A DNA stretch of 15,476 nucleotides, taken from Actinomycetes bacterium. Lineage in GTDB: Bacteria; Actinomycetota; Actinomycetes; Mycobacteriales; Mycobacteriaceae. Below, piece by piece: positions 1 to 6,853 of the stretch. Location of the stretch: contig JAEZKH010000415.1 of NCBI GenBank assembly GCA_023415515.1, positions 1-15,476 of the forward strand, written 5' to 3'. Numbering within the stretch: the stretch's first letter is position 1; each line of letters starts with the position of its first letter. A program made the translations under genes and the position numbers. A model generated the notes under the pieces. That model did not search any database, was not told where the DNA came from, and saw only the letters and a list, made by a program, of their open reading frames with translations.

Positions 1-45
1 GACGACGATGACGATGATGATGATGACGACGATGATGATGATGAC
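1..45 (+). repeat. GAY trinucleotide repeat coding poly-Asp
   Basis: There are fifteen consecutive GAC/GAT codons in mixed order, so this is an imperfect trinucleotide tract. It may extend left beyond the window. Units are whole codons, so gain or loss would change the length of the acidic tail without a frameshift. Confidence 0.8.
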
Positions 46-84
46 GAGGACTCGTCGAAGAAGGACGACTCCGACGACTCCTAG
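1..84 (+). CDS. C-terminus of a truncated protein with poly-Asp tail
   Basis: Only the last 27 codons and a TAG stop are present, in frame 1 from the window edge. They encode fifteen consecutive Asp, then Glu-Asp, a Ser-Ser-Lys-Lys step and a last Asp/Ser-rich stretch. This is a low-complexity, strongly acidic and probably disordered tail, so the family cannot be named from it. Such tails can bind divalent cations or basic partners, but that is only a possibility here. The stop TAG (82-84) overlaps the stop of the convergent YnfA-family gene. The choice of frame rests on the clean stop and the continuous Asp reading; other frames would give simple repeats of other residues. Confidence 0.6.
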   Translation, partial: DDDDDDDDDDDDDDDEDSSKKDDSDDS

Positions 85-410
85 CTGCGCGGGGCGTACA
101 TGATGACCGCCACGCCGATGATGCAGACGGCCGCCCCGATGACATCCCAGCGGTCGGGGCGGAAACCGTCGAACGCCATCCCCCACGCCAGCGACCCCGC
201 GACGAACACCCCGCCGTAGGCGGCCAGGATGCGGCCGAAATGCGCGTCGGGTTGCAACGTGGCGACGAACCCGTAAACGGCGAGCGCGACGACGCCCAAC
301 CCGGCCCACAGCCACCCGCGGTGCTCCCGAACCCCTTGCCACACCAGCCAGGCTCCGCCGATCTCGGCCACCGCGGCCAGGCAGAAGAGCAGCACCGAAC
401 GCCACACCAT
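81..410 (-). CDS. UPF0060 / YnfA-family small membrane protein
   Basis: This 109-residue protein consists almost entirely of four hydrophobic segments (about residues 5-25, 33-51, 60-78 and 88-105). It has the family features AAVAEIGGAW near the N-terminus, a central GRILAAYGGVFV segment and a DRWD loop before the last helix. The length matches the UPF0060 family (about 110 residues; M. tuberculosis Rv2639c belongs to it). Members are inner-membrane proteins distantly like small multidrug-resistance transporters; their substrate is not established. The ATG (408-410) has no Shine-Dalgarno sequence, but a TAGGCT hexamer lies 8 nt upstream, suggesting a leaderless or near-leaderless transcript. 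The stop is shared through a CTAG overlap with the convergent gene on the left. Confidence 0.92.
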   Translation of the reverse strand: MVWRSVLLFCLAAVAEIGGAWLVWQGVREHRGWLWAGLGVVALAVYGFVATLQPDAHFGRILAAYGGVFVAGSLAWGMAFDGFRPDRWDVIGAAVCIIGVAVIMYAPRS

Positions 411-418
411 GTCGTCGA

Positions 419-424
419 AGCCTA
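419..424 (-). promoter_or_regulatory. Candidate -10 element for the YnfA-family gene
   Basis: On the minus strand this reads TAGGCT, matching the TANNNT form of mycobacterial -10 elements, 8 nt before the ATG. I see no good -35. With no ribosome-binding site before the ATG, a leaderless start is plausible. Confidence 0.3.
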
Positions 425-564
425 CGGGAGCGGTAGTAGGCGCCTCCCGCGACGCGACCGCTGTGACACCGCGACCTTGTTGCCAGAATCCGGGTGAAAA
501 GTCGCTGCAAGCGGATTAGGTTGAGCGCACTGACGACTCGCCTGCCGACCGGGGCGGAGAGGTT

Positions 565-570
565 GGAGGG
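565..570 (+). promoter_or_regulatory. Shine-Dalgarno that fixes the TTG start at 576
   Basis: GGAGGG ends 5 nt before a TTG codon. It supports the TTG as the start of the first membrane paralogue, since no in-frame ATG or GTG lies at a sensible position nearby. Confidence 0.65.
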
Positions 571-575
571 GGCGG

Positions 576-1568
576 TTGACAACCGAACCGGGCACCGATC
601 ACTCCGTCGCGCTGGCGCGGCACAGGCGCGACCTCGCTGTGATCGCGGTGGTGTTCCTGCTCTTCTTCACGTTTTCCTACAGCGAGGATTTCGTCTTCGT
701 CGTGCTGGAGTCGACAGGTCGAGACCAGGTGACGGGATGGTTCGTCGGGCTGGTCGGCTTCGATGCGACCGTGCTCGGCCTCACCGGGCTGATGAAACGA
801 TTCATCGCTCACGCCGACGGAGAGCCACCGCGGCTATGGCGATGGTGGTGGACGTCTTTCGCGGCCGTCATCGGTGTCGACGTGTTCCTGGTCCTGCTGC
901 CGGAGGAGCACCCGTTGTGGGTTGACTTCTCCGCCTCGGTGGCTCTTGCCGCCCTCATGGGAATCGTGATGATGGTGTCGCTGAATGCCGACCCGCTGAC
1001 GTTGTTCGACGGAGGTCGACGCTCTGCCGAGCCCACCCAGTGGGCGCGGGCGCGGGCCGTGGTTCCTCTCGTGATCGGCACGCTCGCTTGCTTTCTCGCT
1101 GCGACGGCGTTCGACGACTTCTTCGATCTGGACACGGTGCGCGTACTCGACCCGGAGACGGAGGCGCAGGTCGCCGCCATGCCGCTGCCGGAGCGACTCG
1201 GCGCATGGGCGACCTTGTGCGAAGGCGCGGTCAGCCCGGCGTTCTTCCAGCAGGTCGTCACTCTCATCCCTTTGCTTCTGCTCACCCTCGGCGTGGAGTT
1301 CAACTTCTTTCGCCGCGCACTCGAAGAGCCCGCCCAGCGCGCCGCCGCCGCGGCGACCGTCGCGCTGATGGCGATCGGCCTGTCCCTTGCGGTGTCCACC
1401 CTGCCGTGGGCCGACACCGGCTGCGGAGGCGTTCTCGGGTACTGGCACGAATATCTGACCTTCGTGGTCTCCGTTCAGGGCGTCGCAACGGGTTTGGCGA
1501 CTCTGATATGGCTGCTCGTGGCCAACACCTCCGACCGACGAATCTCCGCGGAGGCCGATGATGTCTGA
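576..1568 (+). CDS. Polytopic membrane protein, first of a tandem paralogous pair
   Basis: I do not recognise the family. The 330-residue protein has about eight hydrophobic segments, at roughly residues 20-42, 55-75, 87-107, 113-133, 154-174, 213-233, 248-270 and 283-308. A hydrophilic loop between segments five and six contains the motif LCEGA-SP-FFQQVV, followed by GVEFNFFRR. Two Cys, one in that loop and one before the WHEY motif near the last helix, are conserved in the downstream copy and could pair outside the membrane. The start is TTG with a good GGAGGG. It overlaps the next gene by 11 bp, so the two are probably cotranscribed and translationally coupled. There are no transporter signatures or catalytic motifs I can name; a role in the cell membrane is all that can be inferred. 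Confidence 0.85.
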   Translation: MTTEPGTDHSVALARHRRDLAVIAVVFLLFFTFSYSEDFVFVVLESTGRDQVTGWFVGLVGFDATVLGLTGLMKRFIAHADGEPPRLWRWWWTSFAAVIGVDVFLVLLPEEHPLWVDFSASVALAALMGIVMMVSLNADPLTLFDGGRRSAEPTQWARARAVVPLVIGTLACFLAATAFDDFFDLDTVRVLDPETEAQVAAMPLPERLGAWATLCEGAVSPAFFQQVVTLIPLLLLTLGVEFNFFRRALEEPAQRAAAAATVALMAIGLSLAVSTLPWADTGCGGVLGYWHEYLTFVVSVQGVATGLATLIWLLVANTSDRRISAEADDV

Positions 1569-2520
1569 ACTCCAGGTGCGGCGGCGCGGCGACGGTGCCG
1601 TGTTCGGCGTGGTCTTCCTCATGCTGTTCGCGTTCTCCTACAGTGAGCAACTGGTCTCGGGGCTGTGGCCGTCGGGCGGCGGGCAGGCACCGTGGCGGAT
1701 CACGGTGGTGATCGTCGATGTGGTGGTGCTCGGCGCGGTCGGTCTGATGAAACGCGTCGTCACGCGGGCAGACGGTGACGGTCGGCGACTGTGGGGGTGG
1801 TGGTGGGCGGGCGTCGTCGTCCTCGTGGGTGTTGACGTGTTTCGGCTTCTACCGCTGGATTCGGTCCGTGCCGACATCGTGACCGCGTCGATCTATGCGC
1901 TCGCGATGGGCGTGACGATGTCGGCGGCGTTGAACGCCGATCCGCGTGCGCTGTTCAGCAGTGCGCGGCGGGTGTCGCAGCCGACCGATTGGGCACGGGT
2001 ACGTGCGATCGTGCCGCTGGTGGTGGGGACGTGGTTCTGTTATCTGGCCGCGGGCGCGTTCGTCGGCTACTTCGACGTCGGCACCGTGCGAGCACTCGAC
2101 CCGGCACTCGAGGAAGAGGTCGCCGCACTGCCGTTCACCGAACAGACGGCGGTGCTGTCCCAGCTTTGCGAAGGCGCCATCAGCCCGGTGTTCTTCCAGC
2201 AGGTCGTGGGTGTGATGCCCGTGCTCCTGCTGACGCTGGGCATCGAATTCAACTACTTCCGAAGGGTTTTGAGCGATGCAGGACAGCGTGCAGCTACTGC
2301 GGCGACCGTGGCGGTGATGGCGGCCGGTCTTGTCGCGTCGCTGTCGACCCTGCCGTGGGATGGACAGGGCTGCGATGACGTCCTGTCAAGCTGGCACGAG
2401 TACGTAGCGTTCCTGCTGGCGGTGCAGGGCGTCTTCACCGGGCTCATGACGCTGGTGTGGGTGTTGATGGCGAGCGTTCCCGATGCTCCGGCCGGAGTCG
2501 CCGTCCCCGAGCCGGACTAG
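1558..2520 (+). CDS. Polytopic membrane protein, second of a tandem paralogous pair
   Basis: This 320-residue protein is collinear with its upstream neighbour over the full length. Shared blocks include FAFSYSEQ near the N-terminus, GLMKR, LWGWWW, GVDVF, LNADP-LF, QPT-WAR-RA-VPLV-GT, TVRALDP, LCEGAISPVFFQQVV, GIEFNYFRR, STLPW and WHEY. It has about eight predicted membrane segments and lacks the 13-15 residue hydrophilic N-terminus of copy one. The start is ATG at 1558 or the next codon ATG at 1561, inside the end of the previous gene, which points to coupled translation. Two similar subunits made together suggest a hetero-oligomer, but this is inference. Family unknown to me. Confidence 0.87.
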   Translation: MMSELQVRRRGDGAVFGVVFLMLFAFSYSEQLVSGLWPSGGGQAPWRITVVIVDVVVLGAVGLMKRVVTRADGDGRRLWGWWWAGVVVLVGVDVFRLLPLDSVRADIVTASIYALAMGVTMSAALNADPRALFSSARRVSQPTDWARVRAIVPLVVGTWFCYLAAGAFVGYFDVGTVRALDPALEEEVAALPFTEQTAVLSQLCEGAISPVFFQQVVGVMPVLLLTLGIEFNYFRRVLSDAGQRAATAATVAVMAAGLVASLSTLPWDGQGCDDVLSSWHEYVAFLLAVQGVFTGLMTLVWVLMASVPDAPAGVAVPEPD

Positions 2521-2599
2521 GCCGCAGGGACCGGGGCGCCGCGGGCTTCGTCTGCGGGAACATCGGGTCCTCTTGGTCGATTACGCAACACAGTATGTG

Positions 2600-2616
2600 C
2601 TCGCGGCATTCGCGAG
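2600..2616 (+). promoter_or_regulatory. Hairpin or operator dyad before the DUF427 gene
   Basis: CTCGCG and CGCGAG are perfect 6-bp arms around a 5-nt loop (GCATT), ending 13 nt before the proposed GTG. No T-tract follows, so it is not a classical terminator. It could be an operator or a 5' leader hairpin. Confidence 0.35.
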
Positions 2617-2629
2617 ACATGATGGCTGG

Positions 2630-3391
2630 GTGAGCGATGAGCGCGATTACCCCCAGTCGGCCGCGCAACGCGGACGGATCGAGCCGGCGCCGCGGCGAGT
2701 ACGCGGGTACCTGGGTCATGAGCTGGTCTTCGACACCACCGCTGCGCGCTACGTGTGGGAGGTGCCGTACTACCCGCAGTACTACATCCCACTCGCCGAT
2801 GTGCGCACCGAGTTTCTGCGTGACGAGAACCATTCGCAGAAGGTGCAGTTCGGGTCGTCACGGCTGCACTCGTTGGTGGGGCCGGGCCAGGAGCACGAGA
2901 TGGCGGCACGGGTGTTCGACGACGGTCCCGTCGCGGGCCTGGTGCGCTTCGAGTGGGGCCGGCTGCGATGGCTCGAGGAGGACGAGCCGATCTACGGCCA
3001 TCCGCGCAATCCGTACGTGCGGGTTGATGCGCTGCGCTCGCACCGTCGAGTTCGTGTGGAACTCGAAGGCACAGTGCTCGCCGACACCGCTGCGCCGGTT
3101 CTTCTCTTCGAGACCGGGCTGCCGACCCGGTATTACATAGATCGATCGGACGTCGCGTTCGAGCACCTGGAACCCAGCGACACGCAGACGCTGTGCCCGT
3201 ACAAGGGCACGACATCGGAGTATTGGTCTGTGCGCGTTGGTGATTCACTTCACCAGGATCTAGCGTGGACCTATCACTACCCGCTGCCCGCGGTGGCGAC
3301 GATCGCCGGCTTGGTCGCGTTCTACAACGAGAAGCTCGACATGGTCGTCGACGGCGTGGCCTTGGCCCGCCCGAACACGAAATTCAGCTGA
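2630..3391 (+). CDS. DUF427 (NTP_transf_9) protein with two tandem domains
   Basis: The protein has 253 residues and two DUF427 units. The first runs from about residue 21 to 120 and includes FDTTAARYVWE and YYPQYYIPLADV. The second, about 138-245, carries the signature FETGLPTRYYI, then CPYKGTTSEYWSV, DLAWTY, IAGLVAFYNE and a final DMVVDGV. DUF427 proteins are small soluble beta-rich proteins of unestablished biochemical role; the Pfam name suggests a nucleotidyltransferase-like relation that has not been demonstrated as far as I know. The reading frame is open further upstream, but GTG 2630 is preferred because homologous N-termini begin shortly before the DYP-AAQRG block. It is 109 bp downstream of the membrane pair on the same strand; no terminator is evident between them. 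No signal peptide or membrane segment. Confidence 0.9.
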   Translation: MSDERDYPQSAAQRGRIEPAPRRVRGYLGHELVFDTTAARYVWEVPYYPQYYIPLADVRTEFLRDENHSQKVQFGSSRLHSLVGPGQEHEMAARVFDDGPVAGLVRFEWGRLRWLEEDEPIYGHPRNPYVRVDALRSHRRVRVELEGTVLADTAAPVLLFETGLPTRYYIDRSDVAFEHLEPSDTQTLCPYKGTTSEYWSVRVGDSLHQDLAWTYHYPLPAVATIAGLVAFYNEKLDMVVDGVALARPNTKFS

Positions 3392-3698
3392 CACACCGGC
3401 AGTCAGGTATTCGGCGGCGGCACGGGAACCGAAACCGACGCGTCAGGTGGTTGGTGACGTACCCGCTGACAGCACCATGGACGGGTCAGACTAGGCCAGG
3501 CGCCGCCCGCACCAACGGAGTTGTCCCAATGAAAGGCCGGGAGCGCACCGTGTCACTCGACTGCTCGCGTTGACGAGGGCTCACGATCGCGGAACGTGTT
3601 GATAACGAGCCGATCACGTGCGGCGCTTCACCACCGGATCCGTTCACCGCCGTTGCTACCTTGCGCGAAGGCGGGCCCGAAACAGATGAGGTGGGGCG
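3392..3698. other. 307-bp intergenic region without recognisable gene
   Basis: This region separates the DUF427 gene from the Ag85-like gene. I see no RNA gene and no convincing terminator with a T-tract. A TACCTT hexamer at 3657-3662 would place a transcription start about 30 nt before the GTG and is the best -10 candidate for the Ag85 gene, but no -35 matches at the right distance. A 14-codon ATG ORF at 3529-3573 is open, with only a weak GGAG upstream; I do not call it. Confidence 0.6.
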
Positions 3699-4700
3699 GT
3701 GTTGGTGGCGGAACGCGTGGTCAGCAGGACTTTCCAGGCATGGTCGTATGCGGTCGTGACAGCGGCGGTGACACTGCTGGTCTCGGCTGTCGGCCTGATA
3801 CAGGCGCAGAACGCGGCGGCGTATTCGCGTGAAGGTCTTCCCGTGGAATACCTGCAGGTGCCGTCGCCATCGATGGGACGCGACATCAAGGTGCAGTTCC
3901 AGGGCGGCGGGCCGCACGCGGTCTATCTCCTCGACGGCTTGCGCGCCCAGGACGACGCGAGCGGCTGGGACATCAACACCTCGGCGTTCGACTGGTTCTA
4001 CCAGTCCGGCATCTCCGTCGTCATGCCGGTCGGCGGCCAGTCCAGCTTCTACTCCGACTGGTACCAGCCGGCGGTCGGCAGCTCAGGCACACAAACCTAC
4101 AAGTGGGAAACGTTTCTCACCCAGGAGCTGCCATCATGGTTGGCGGCGAACAAGGGTCAGGACCCCTACAACAACGCCGTGGTGGGACTGTCCATGTCCG
4201 GCAGTGCCGCGCTGACGCTGGCGATCTGGCATCCGGCGCAGTTCATCTTCGCGGGATCTCTCTCGGGCTATCTCAATCCGTCGTCGGGCTTGTGGCCGAC
4301 GTTGATCGGACTGTCCATGAAGGACGCGGGCGGTTACAACGCGCAGAACATGTGGGGACCGACCAGTGATCCCGCGTGGCGGCGCAACGATCCGATGGTC
4401 AACATAAACACGTTGGTGGCCAACCGGACTGCAGTGTGGATCTACTGCGGTAACGGCGCCCTGTCCGACCTCGACGCCGACGACGGAAACTTCGGCACTC
4501 AGTTCAGCGCGCAATATCTGGAGAACATCACGCTGCAGACGAACAAGCAGTTCGAACAGAAGTACATCGCCGCGGGTGGGCGCAACGCCATATTCAAGTT
4601 CCCCGAGAACGGAACGCACAGTTGGGGGTACTGGGGGTCACAGCTGCAGGAGATGAAGCCGGATCTGTTGCGTGTCCTCGGAGTGCAGCAGCAGGCGTGA
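3699..4700 (+). CDS. Antigen 85-family mycolyltransferase (Ag85C-like)
   Basis: Ag85 enzymes transfer mycolates between trehalose monomycolates and to arabinogalactan in the cell wall. This 333-residue form has a basic N-terminus, a hydrophobic core (about 15-35) and an Ala-rich cleavage site near residue 41, followed by the conserved GLPVEYLQVPSPSMGRDIKVQF start of the mature enzyme. The catalytic triad is visible: Ser165 in GLSMS, Glu275 in YLENITL and His307 in GTHSW; the 32-residue Glu-His spacing equals that of known Ag85 proteins. FDWFYQSGIS matches the fibronectin-binding region. The two disulfide cysteines of Ag85A/B are Val and Thr here, and LSGYLNPSSGLWPTLIG resembles Ag85C. A small Asp-rich insertion follows CGNGALSD. 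The start GTG 3699 follows GAGGTGGGG; GTG 3705 is an alternative. Which fbp paralogue it is remains uncertain. Confidence 0.96.
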   Translation: MLVAERVVSRTFQAWSYAVVTAAVTLLVSAVGLIQAQNAAAYSREGLPVEYLQVPSPSMGRDIKVQFQGGGPHAVYLLDGLRAQDDASGWDINTSAFDWFYQSGISVVMPVGGQSSFYSDWYQPAVGSSGTQTYKWETFLTQELPSWLAANKGQDPYNNAVVGLSMSGSAALTLAIWHPAQFIFAGSLSGYLNPSSGLWPTLIGLSMKDAGGYNAQNMWGPTSDPAWRRNDPMVNINTLVANRTAVWIYCGNGALSDLDADDGNFGTQFSAQYLENITLQTNKQFEQKYIAAGGRNAIFKFPENGTHSWGYWGSQLQEMKPDLLRVLGVQQQA

Positions 4701-4709
4701 GGGACGGGG

Positions 4710-5630
4710 TCAGCAGAACGCCAGCTCGCAGTGAACATCGGGGTCGATCAAGGACATTCGATCCGTGTGCCTCCACAGTTCGACGGTTTGGAAGGCCCAG
4801 AACGCGGCGAACTCGAGGAGTAGCGCCGTCTCCAGTGCGAACAACGGAAAGTTCCAGAGCTTTCCCTCGATCTCGAAGAAGTAACCGGCAGCCCACAGCG
4901 CAACCGCGACGAGGACCGATCCCAGCATCATTCCGCCGATGATTCGGTAGCGGCGACGGTACCGGTCCCGCGTCGCGCGATCCGGCTCGTCCTGTTTTCC
5001 GACCAGATAGGCGTTGAAGAACACGACCACGACGATGATCGCGAAGATCAGGACGGCGGCGACGTAGTGCGCGCCCGCTCGAAAAAGATCCGGTGCCAGA
5101 ACGAACACCATCACGAAGCCGGCGAGGATGATCGCCGAGTTGATGCGCAGCCAGTTGCCCCATGGTGTGGTGGTGTTGCGAGACGACCTGTCGGCGAAGT
5201 AGCCCAACGCGATGATCGCGGCCGCCACCGCCAGCGCAATCACGACCGCACCGATGTTGTTGGTGATGGCGGTGATTCGCTCGCCCTCGGTGGGCACGAT
5301 CTGCTTGTCGTTCGACGAGGCGGGTGGATCGATCGGAACGAACGCGACGAAGAACGCGAGTGTGCCCGCCAGATTGAGGAGGACGTCCTCGGTGTCGGCG
5401 CTGCCCTTGAACACGATCAGCATGATGCCGAGGCAGCACAGTGCGGCGACGAAGACGTTGCGGGCCGCGGTGTAGTAGTACGCGCTGATCGAGTCCTGCC
5501 AGCACCACGTCGGCACACTGTCGATGAGTACCGCCGCGAACAGCATGACGACGACGACAACCATTCCCGCCCTGAGATACCGATAGGTGTCTCGTCCGGT
5601 CCGCAGCGATTGTTCGGGATTCTCAGACAT
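4710..5630 (-). CDS. Polytopic membrane protein of unknown function, about eight segments
   Basis: I do not recognise a named family. The 306-residue protein has hydrophobic segments near residues 21-39, 58-75, 84-100, 124-145, 163-180, 187-210, 230-251 and 260-283. A conserved-looking stretch after the first helix reads WCWQDSISAYYYTAARNVF, followed by a helix, FKGSADTEDVLLNLAG and another helix ending FVPIDPP. The N-terminus and the long loop near residues 211-229, rich in Arg and Asp, are hydrophilic. ATG 5630 is chosen because the longer open frame upstream is low-quality Arg-rich sequence and a GGGGGCG lies just before this ATG. It is convergent with the Ag85 gene with only 9 bp between stops, and divergent from the amidase. 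A transporter or signalling role cannot be told apart. Confidence 0.85.
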   Translation of the reverse strand: MSENPEQSLRTGRDTYRYLRAGMVVVVVMLFAAVLIDSVPTWCWQDSISAYYYTAARNVFVAALCCLGIMLIVFKGSADTEDVLLNLAGTLAFFVAFVPIDPPASSNDKQIVPTEGERITAITNNIGAVVIALAVAAAIIALGYFADRSSRNTTTPWGNWLRINSAIILAGFVMVFVLAPDLFRAGAHYVAAVLIFAIIVVVVFFNAYLVGKQDEPDRATRDRYRRRYRIIGGMMLGSVLVAVALWAAGYFFEIEGKLWNFPLFALETALLLEFAAFWAFQTVELWRHTDRMSLIDPDVHCELAFC

Positions 5631-5756
5631 AGCGCCCCCGTCGTGAAGCTGTGTCGCCACGGTGACGGTATCCCCGCCCACCGACCATTCGACGTAACCG
5701 CGCCGGGTCTTGGCGCGGATATCGAATACGGCGAAGGCTGATGCCGTTGCCCGGAA

Positions 5757-5778
5757 CCGGTGTCGCACCGGTGTTGCA
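5757..5778 (+). repeat. Tandem 11-bp direct repeat upstream of the amidase
   Basis: CCGGTGTCGCA is followed at once by CCGGTGTTGCA, one mismatch in eleven. The unit length is one helical turn, so a protein could bind both copies on the same DNA face. It lies in the 281-bp divergent region between the membrane protein and the amidase. Confidence 0.6.
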
Positions 5779-5795
5779 CAGACGGCACCGGCCGT

Positions 5796-5807
5796 CCTCG
5801 ATCGAGG
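5796..5807. promoter_or_regulatory. Perfect 12-bp palindrome, possible operator
   Basis: CCTCGATCGAGG is fully self-complementary. It lies between the tandem 11-bp repeat and the 17-bp dyad in the divergent region. It may be chance in GC-rich DNA, but its position makes an operator possible. Confidence 0.3.
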
Positions 5808-5821
5808 CCGGTCAGCTGCCG

Positions 5822-5838
5822 CTGTTTGCGGCAAACAG
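5822..5838. promoter_or_regulatory. Perfect 17-bp dyad, candidate operator
   Basis: CTGTTTGC and GCAAACAG are perfect 8-bp arms around one central G. No T-tract follows, and a 1-nt loop cannot form a good RNA hairpin, so a dimeric DNA-binding protein is more likely than a terminator. It lies 74 bp upstream of the amidase ATG and about 190 bp from the divergent membrane gene. Confidence 0.5.
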
Positions 5839-5897
5839 GTTGCCGAGCAGTCGATTTCGCGAGGTCGACAGGCAGACGGCATGTCAGGATCCCGCCG

Positions 5898-5903
5898 TAG
5901 GAT
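5898..5903 (+). promoter_or_regulatory. Candidate -10 for a leaderless amidase transcript
   Basis: TAGGAT (TANNNT form) ends 8 nt before the ATG at 5912. The GGAAG between them is only 2 nt from the ATG, too close to act as a normal ribosome-binding site. Both points favour transcription starting at or next to the start codon. I see no good -35. Confidence 0.4.
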
Positions 5904-5911
5904 CGGAAGAC

Positions 5912-6766
5912 ATGACACAGACCAGGATCTGGACCGGTGACCCCGTCTGGATAGCCGAGGTGCTGCGCGCCGAGGGCGTGAGGGTCGTCGAGTATCCCGG
6001 ATGGCAGAACCGCGGGCACGGTGACTTCAAAGACATCCGCGGTGTGATGGTGCACCACACCGGCTCCGACAACGCGTCGGCGGCGTCCATCGCGAACGGT
6101 CGACCGGATCTGCCCGGCCCCGTGTCGCAGTTGCACATCGCACGCGACGGAACGGTGACCGTCGTGGCCGTCGGCGTCGCGTGGCATGCGGGTGTCGGCA
6201 TGTACCCGTGGCTCCCGACGAACATGGCCAACTGGCACATGATCGGCATCGAATGCGCCAACAGCGGCACGAGTCCGACCGCTCCGCATCGCACGAACTG
6301 GCCCGACGCCCAGTATTTCGCATTGGTGAACTGTTGTGCTGCGCTCAACCGAAGGCTCTCGCAGGCGTCGGCACGCACGATCGGCCACAAGGAGTACGCC
6401 GGTCGGGCACAGGGAAAGTGGGATCCCGGGGCGATCGACATGGACATCCTGCGCGCTGATGTTCAGGCCCGCATCGGTGCGGAGTCGGGGGCGGCGCCGA
6501 CACCGCGTCCGCCCGTGCCGGTCGGGGTATATGCCGACATTCTGCTCTTCCGCGGCTCGCAGGGGCCGCAGGTGGCCGAACTGCAACGGCGCCTGGGTGT
6601 GACGGTGGACGGCGACTTCGGCCCGCAAACCGAAGCAGCGGTACGGGCGTTCCAGCGTCGTACGCCGGGTTTGAAAGTCGACGGCATAGTCGGTCCCGCG
6701 ACGGCCACCGCCCTCCGCCTGACGGTGCTGCCGTCCGACGCCATCGTGGCGGATGAGGTCTCGTAA
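5912..6766 (+). CDS. N-acetylmuramoyl-L-alanine amidase with peptidoglycan-binding domain
   Basis: The enzyme is predicted to cut the bond between N-acetylmuramate and L-Ala in peptidoglycan. The 284-residue protein has an Amidase_2 (T7 lysozyme-type) domain at about 30-185 and a PG_binding_1 domain at about 207-268 (GSQGPQVAELQRRLG, DGDFGPQTEAAVRAFQ, VDGIVGPAT). Probable zinc ligands are His48 or His49 in VMVHHTG, His159 in GHKEY, and Asp171 in KWDPG, with Lys169 in the catalytic position; Glu114 in IGIEC may also contribute. It closely resembles M. tuberculosis Rv3594 and mycobacteriophage LysA amidase modules. No signal peptide or membrane segment is visible, which is odd for a chromosomal wall hydrolase. 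ATG 5912 is chosen because the frame upstream is unlike the family and the N-terminus MTQTRIWTGDP matches it. Confidence 0.94.
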   Translation: MTQTRIWTGDPVWIAEVLRAEGVRVVEYPGWQNRGHGDFKDIRGVMVHHTGSDNASAASIANGRPDLPGPVSQLHIARDGTVTVVAVGVAWHAGVGMYPWLPTNMANWHMIGIECANSGTSPTAPHRTNWPDAQYFALVNCCAALNRRLSQASARTIGHKEYAGRAQGKWDPGAIDMDILRADVQARIGAESGAAPTPRPPVPVGVYADILLFRGSQGPQVAELQRRLGVTVDGDFGPQTEAAVRAFQRRTPGLKVDGIVGPATATALRLTVLPSDAIVADEVS

Positions 6767-6853
6767 TTTCGGATCCGTTCGCATCACGTGCCTCACTCGC
6801 CCGTGCCGGTTGCCTCCGCCGTGCGCATGCGGGCACATCTCGCCGCCGTCATG

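Noticed and set aside
3529..3573. Fourteen-codon ORF (MKGRERTVSLDCSR) as a leader peptide
   Set aside because: It has only a weak GGAG, no attenuator hairpins and no repeated regulatory codons. Such short ORFs are common by chance.
5631..5918. N-terminal extension of the minus-strand membrane protein to an upstream ATG
   Set aside because: The extra residues are unlike the membrane protein, and the extension would overlap the amidase start and upstream elements. ATG 5630 has a plausible ribosome-binding site.
6767..6853. Possible bidirectional terminator between the amidase and MDR genes
   Set aside because: Short GC palindromes such as CGCATGCG occur, but there is no stable stem followed by a T-tract on either strand.
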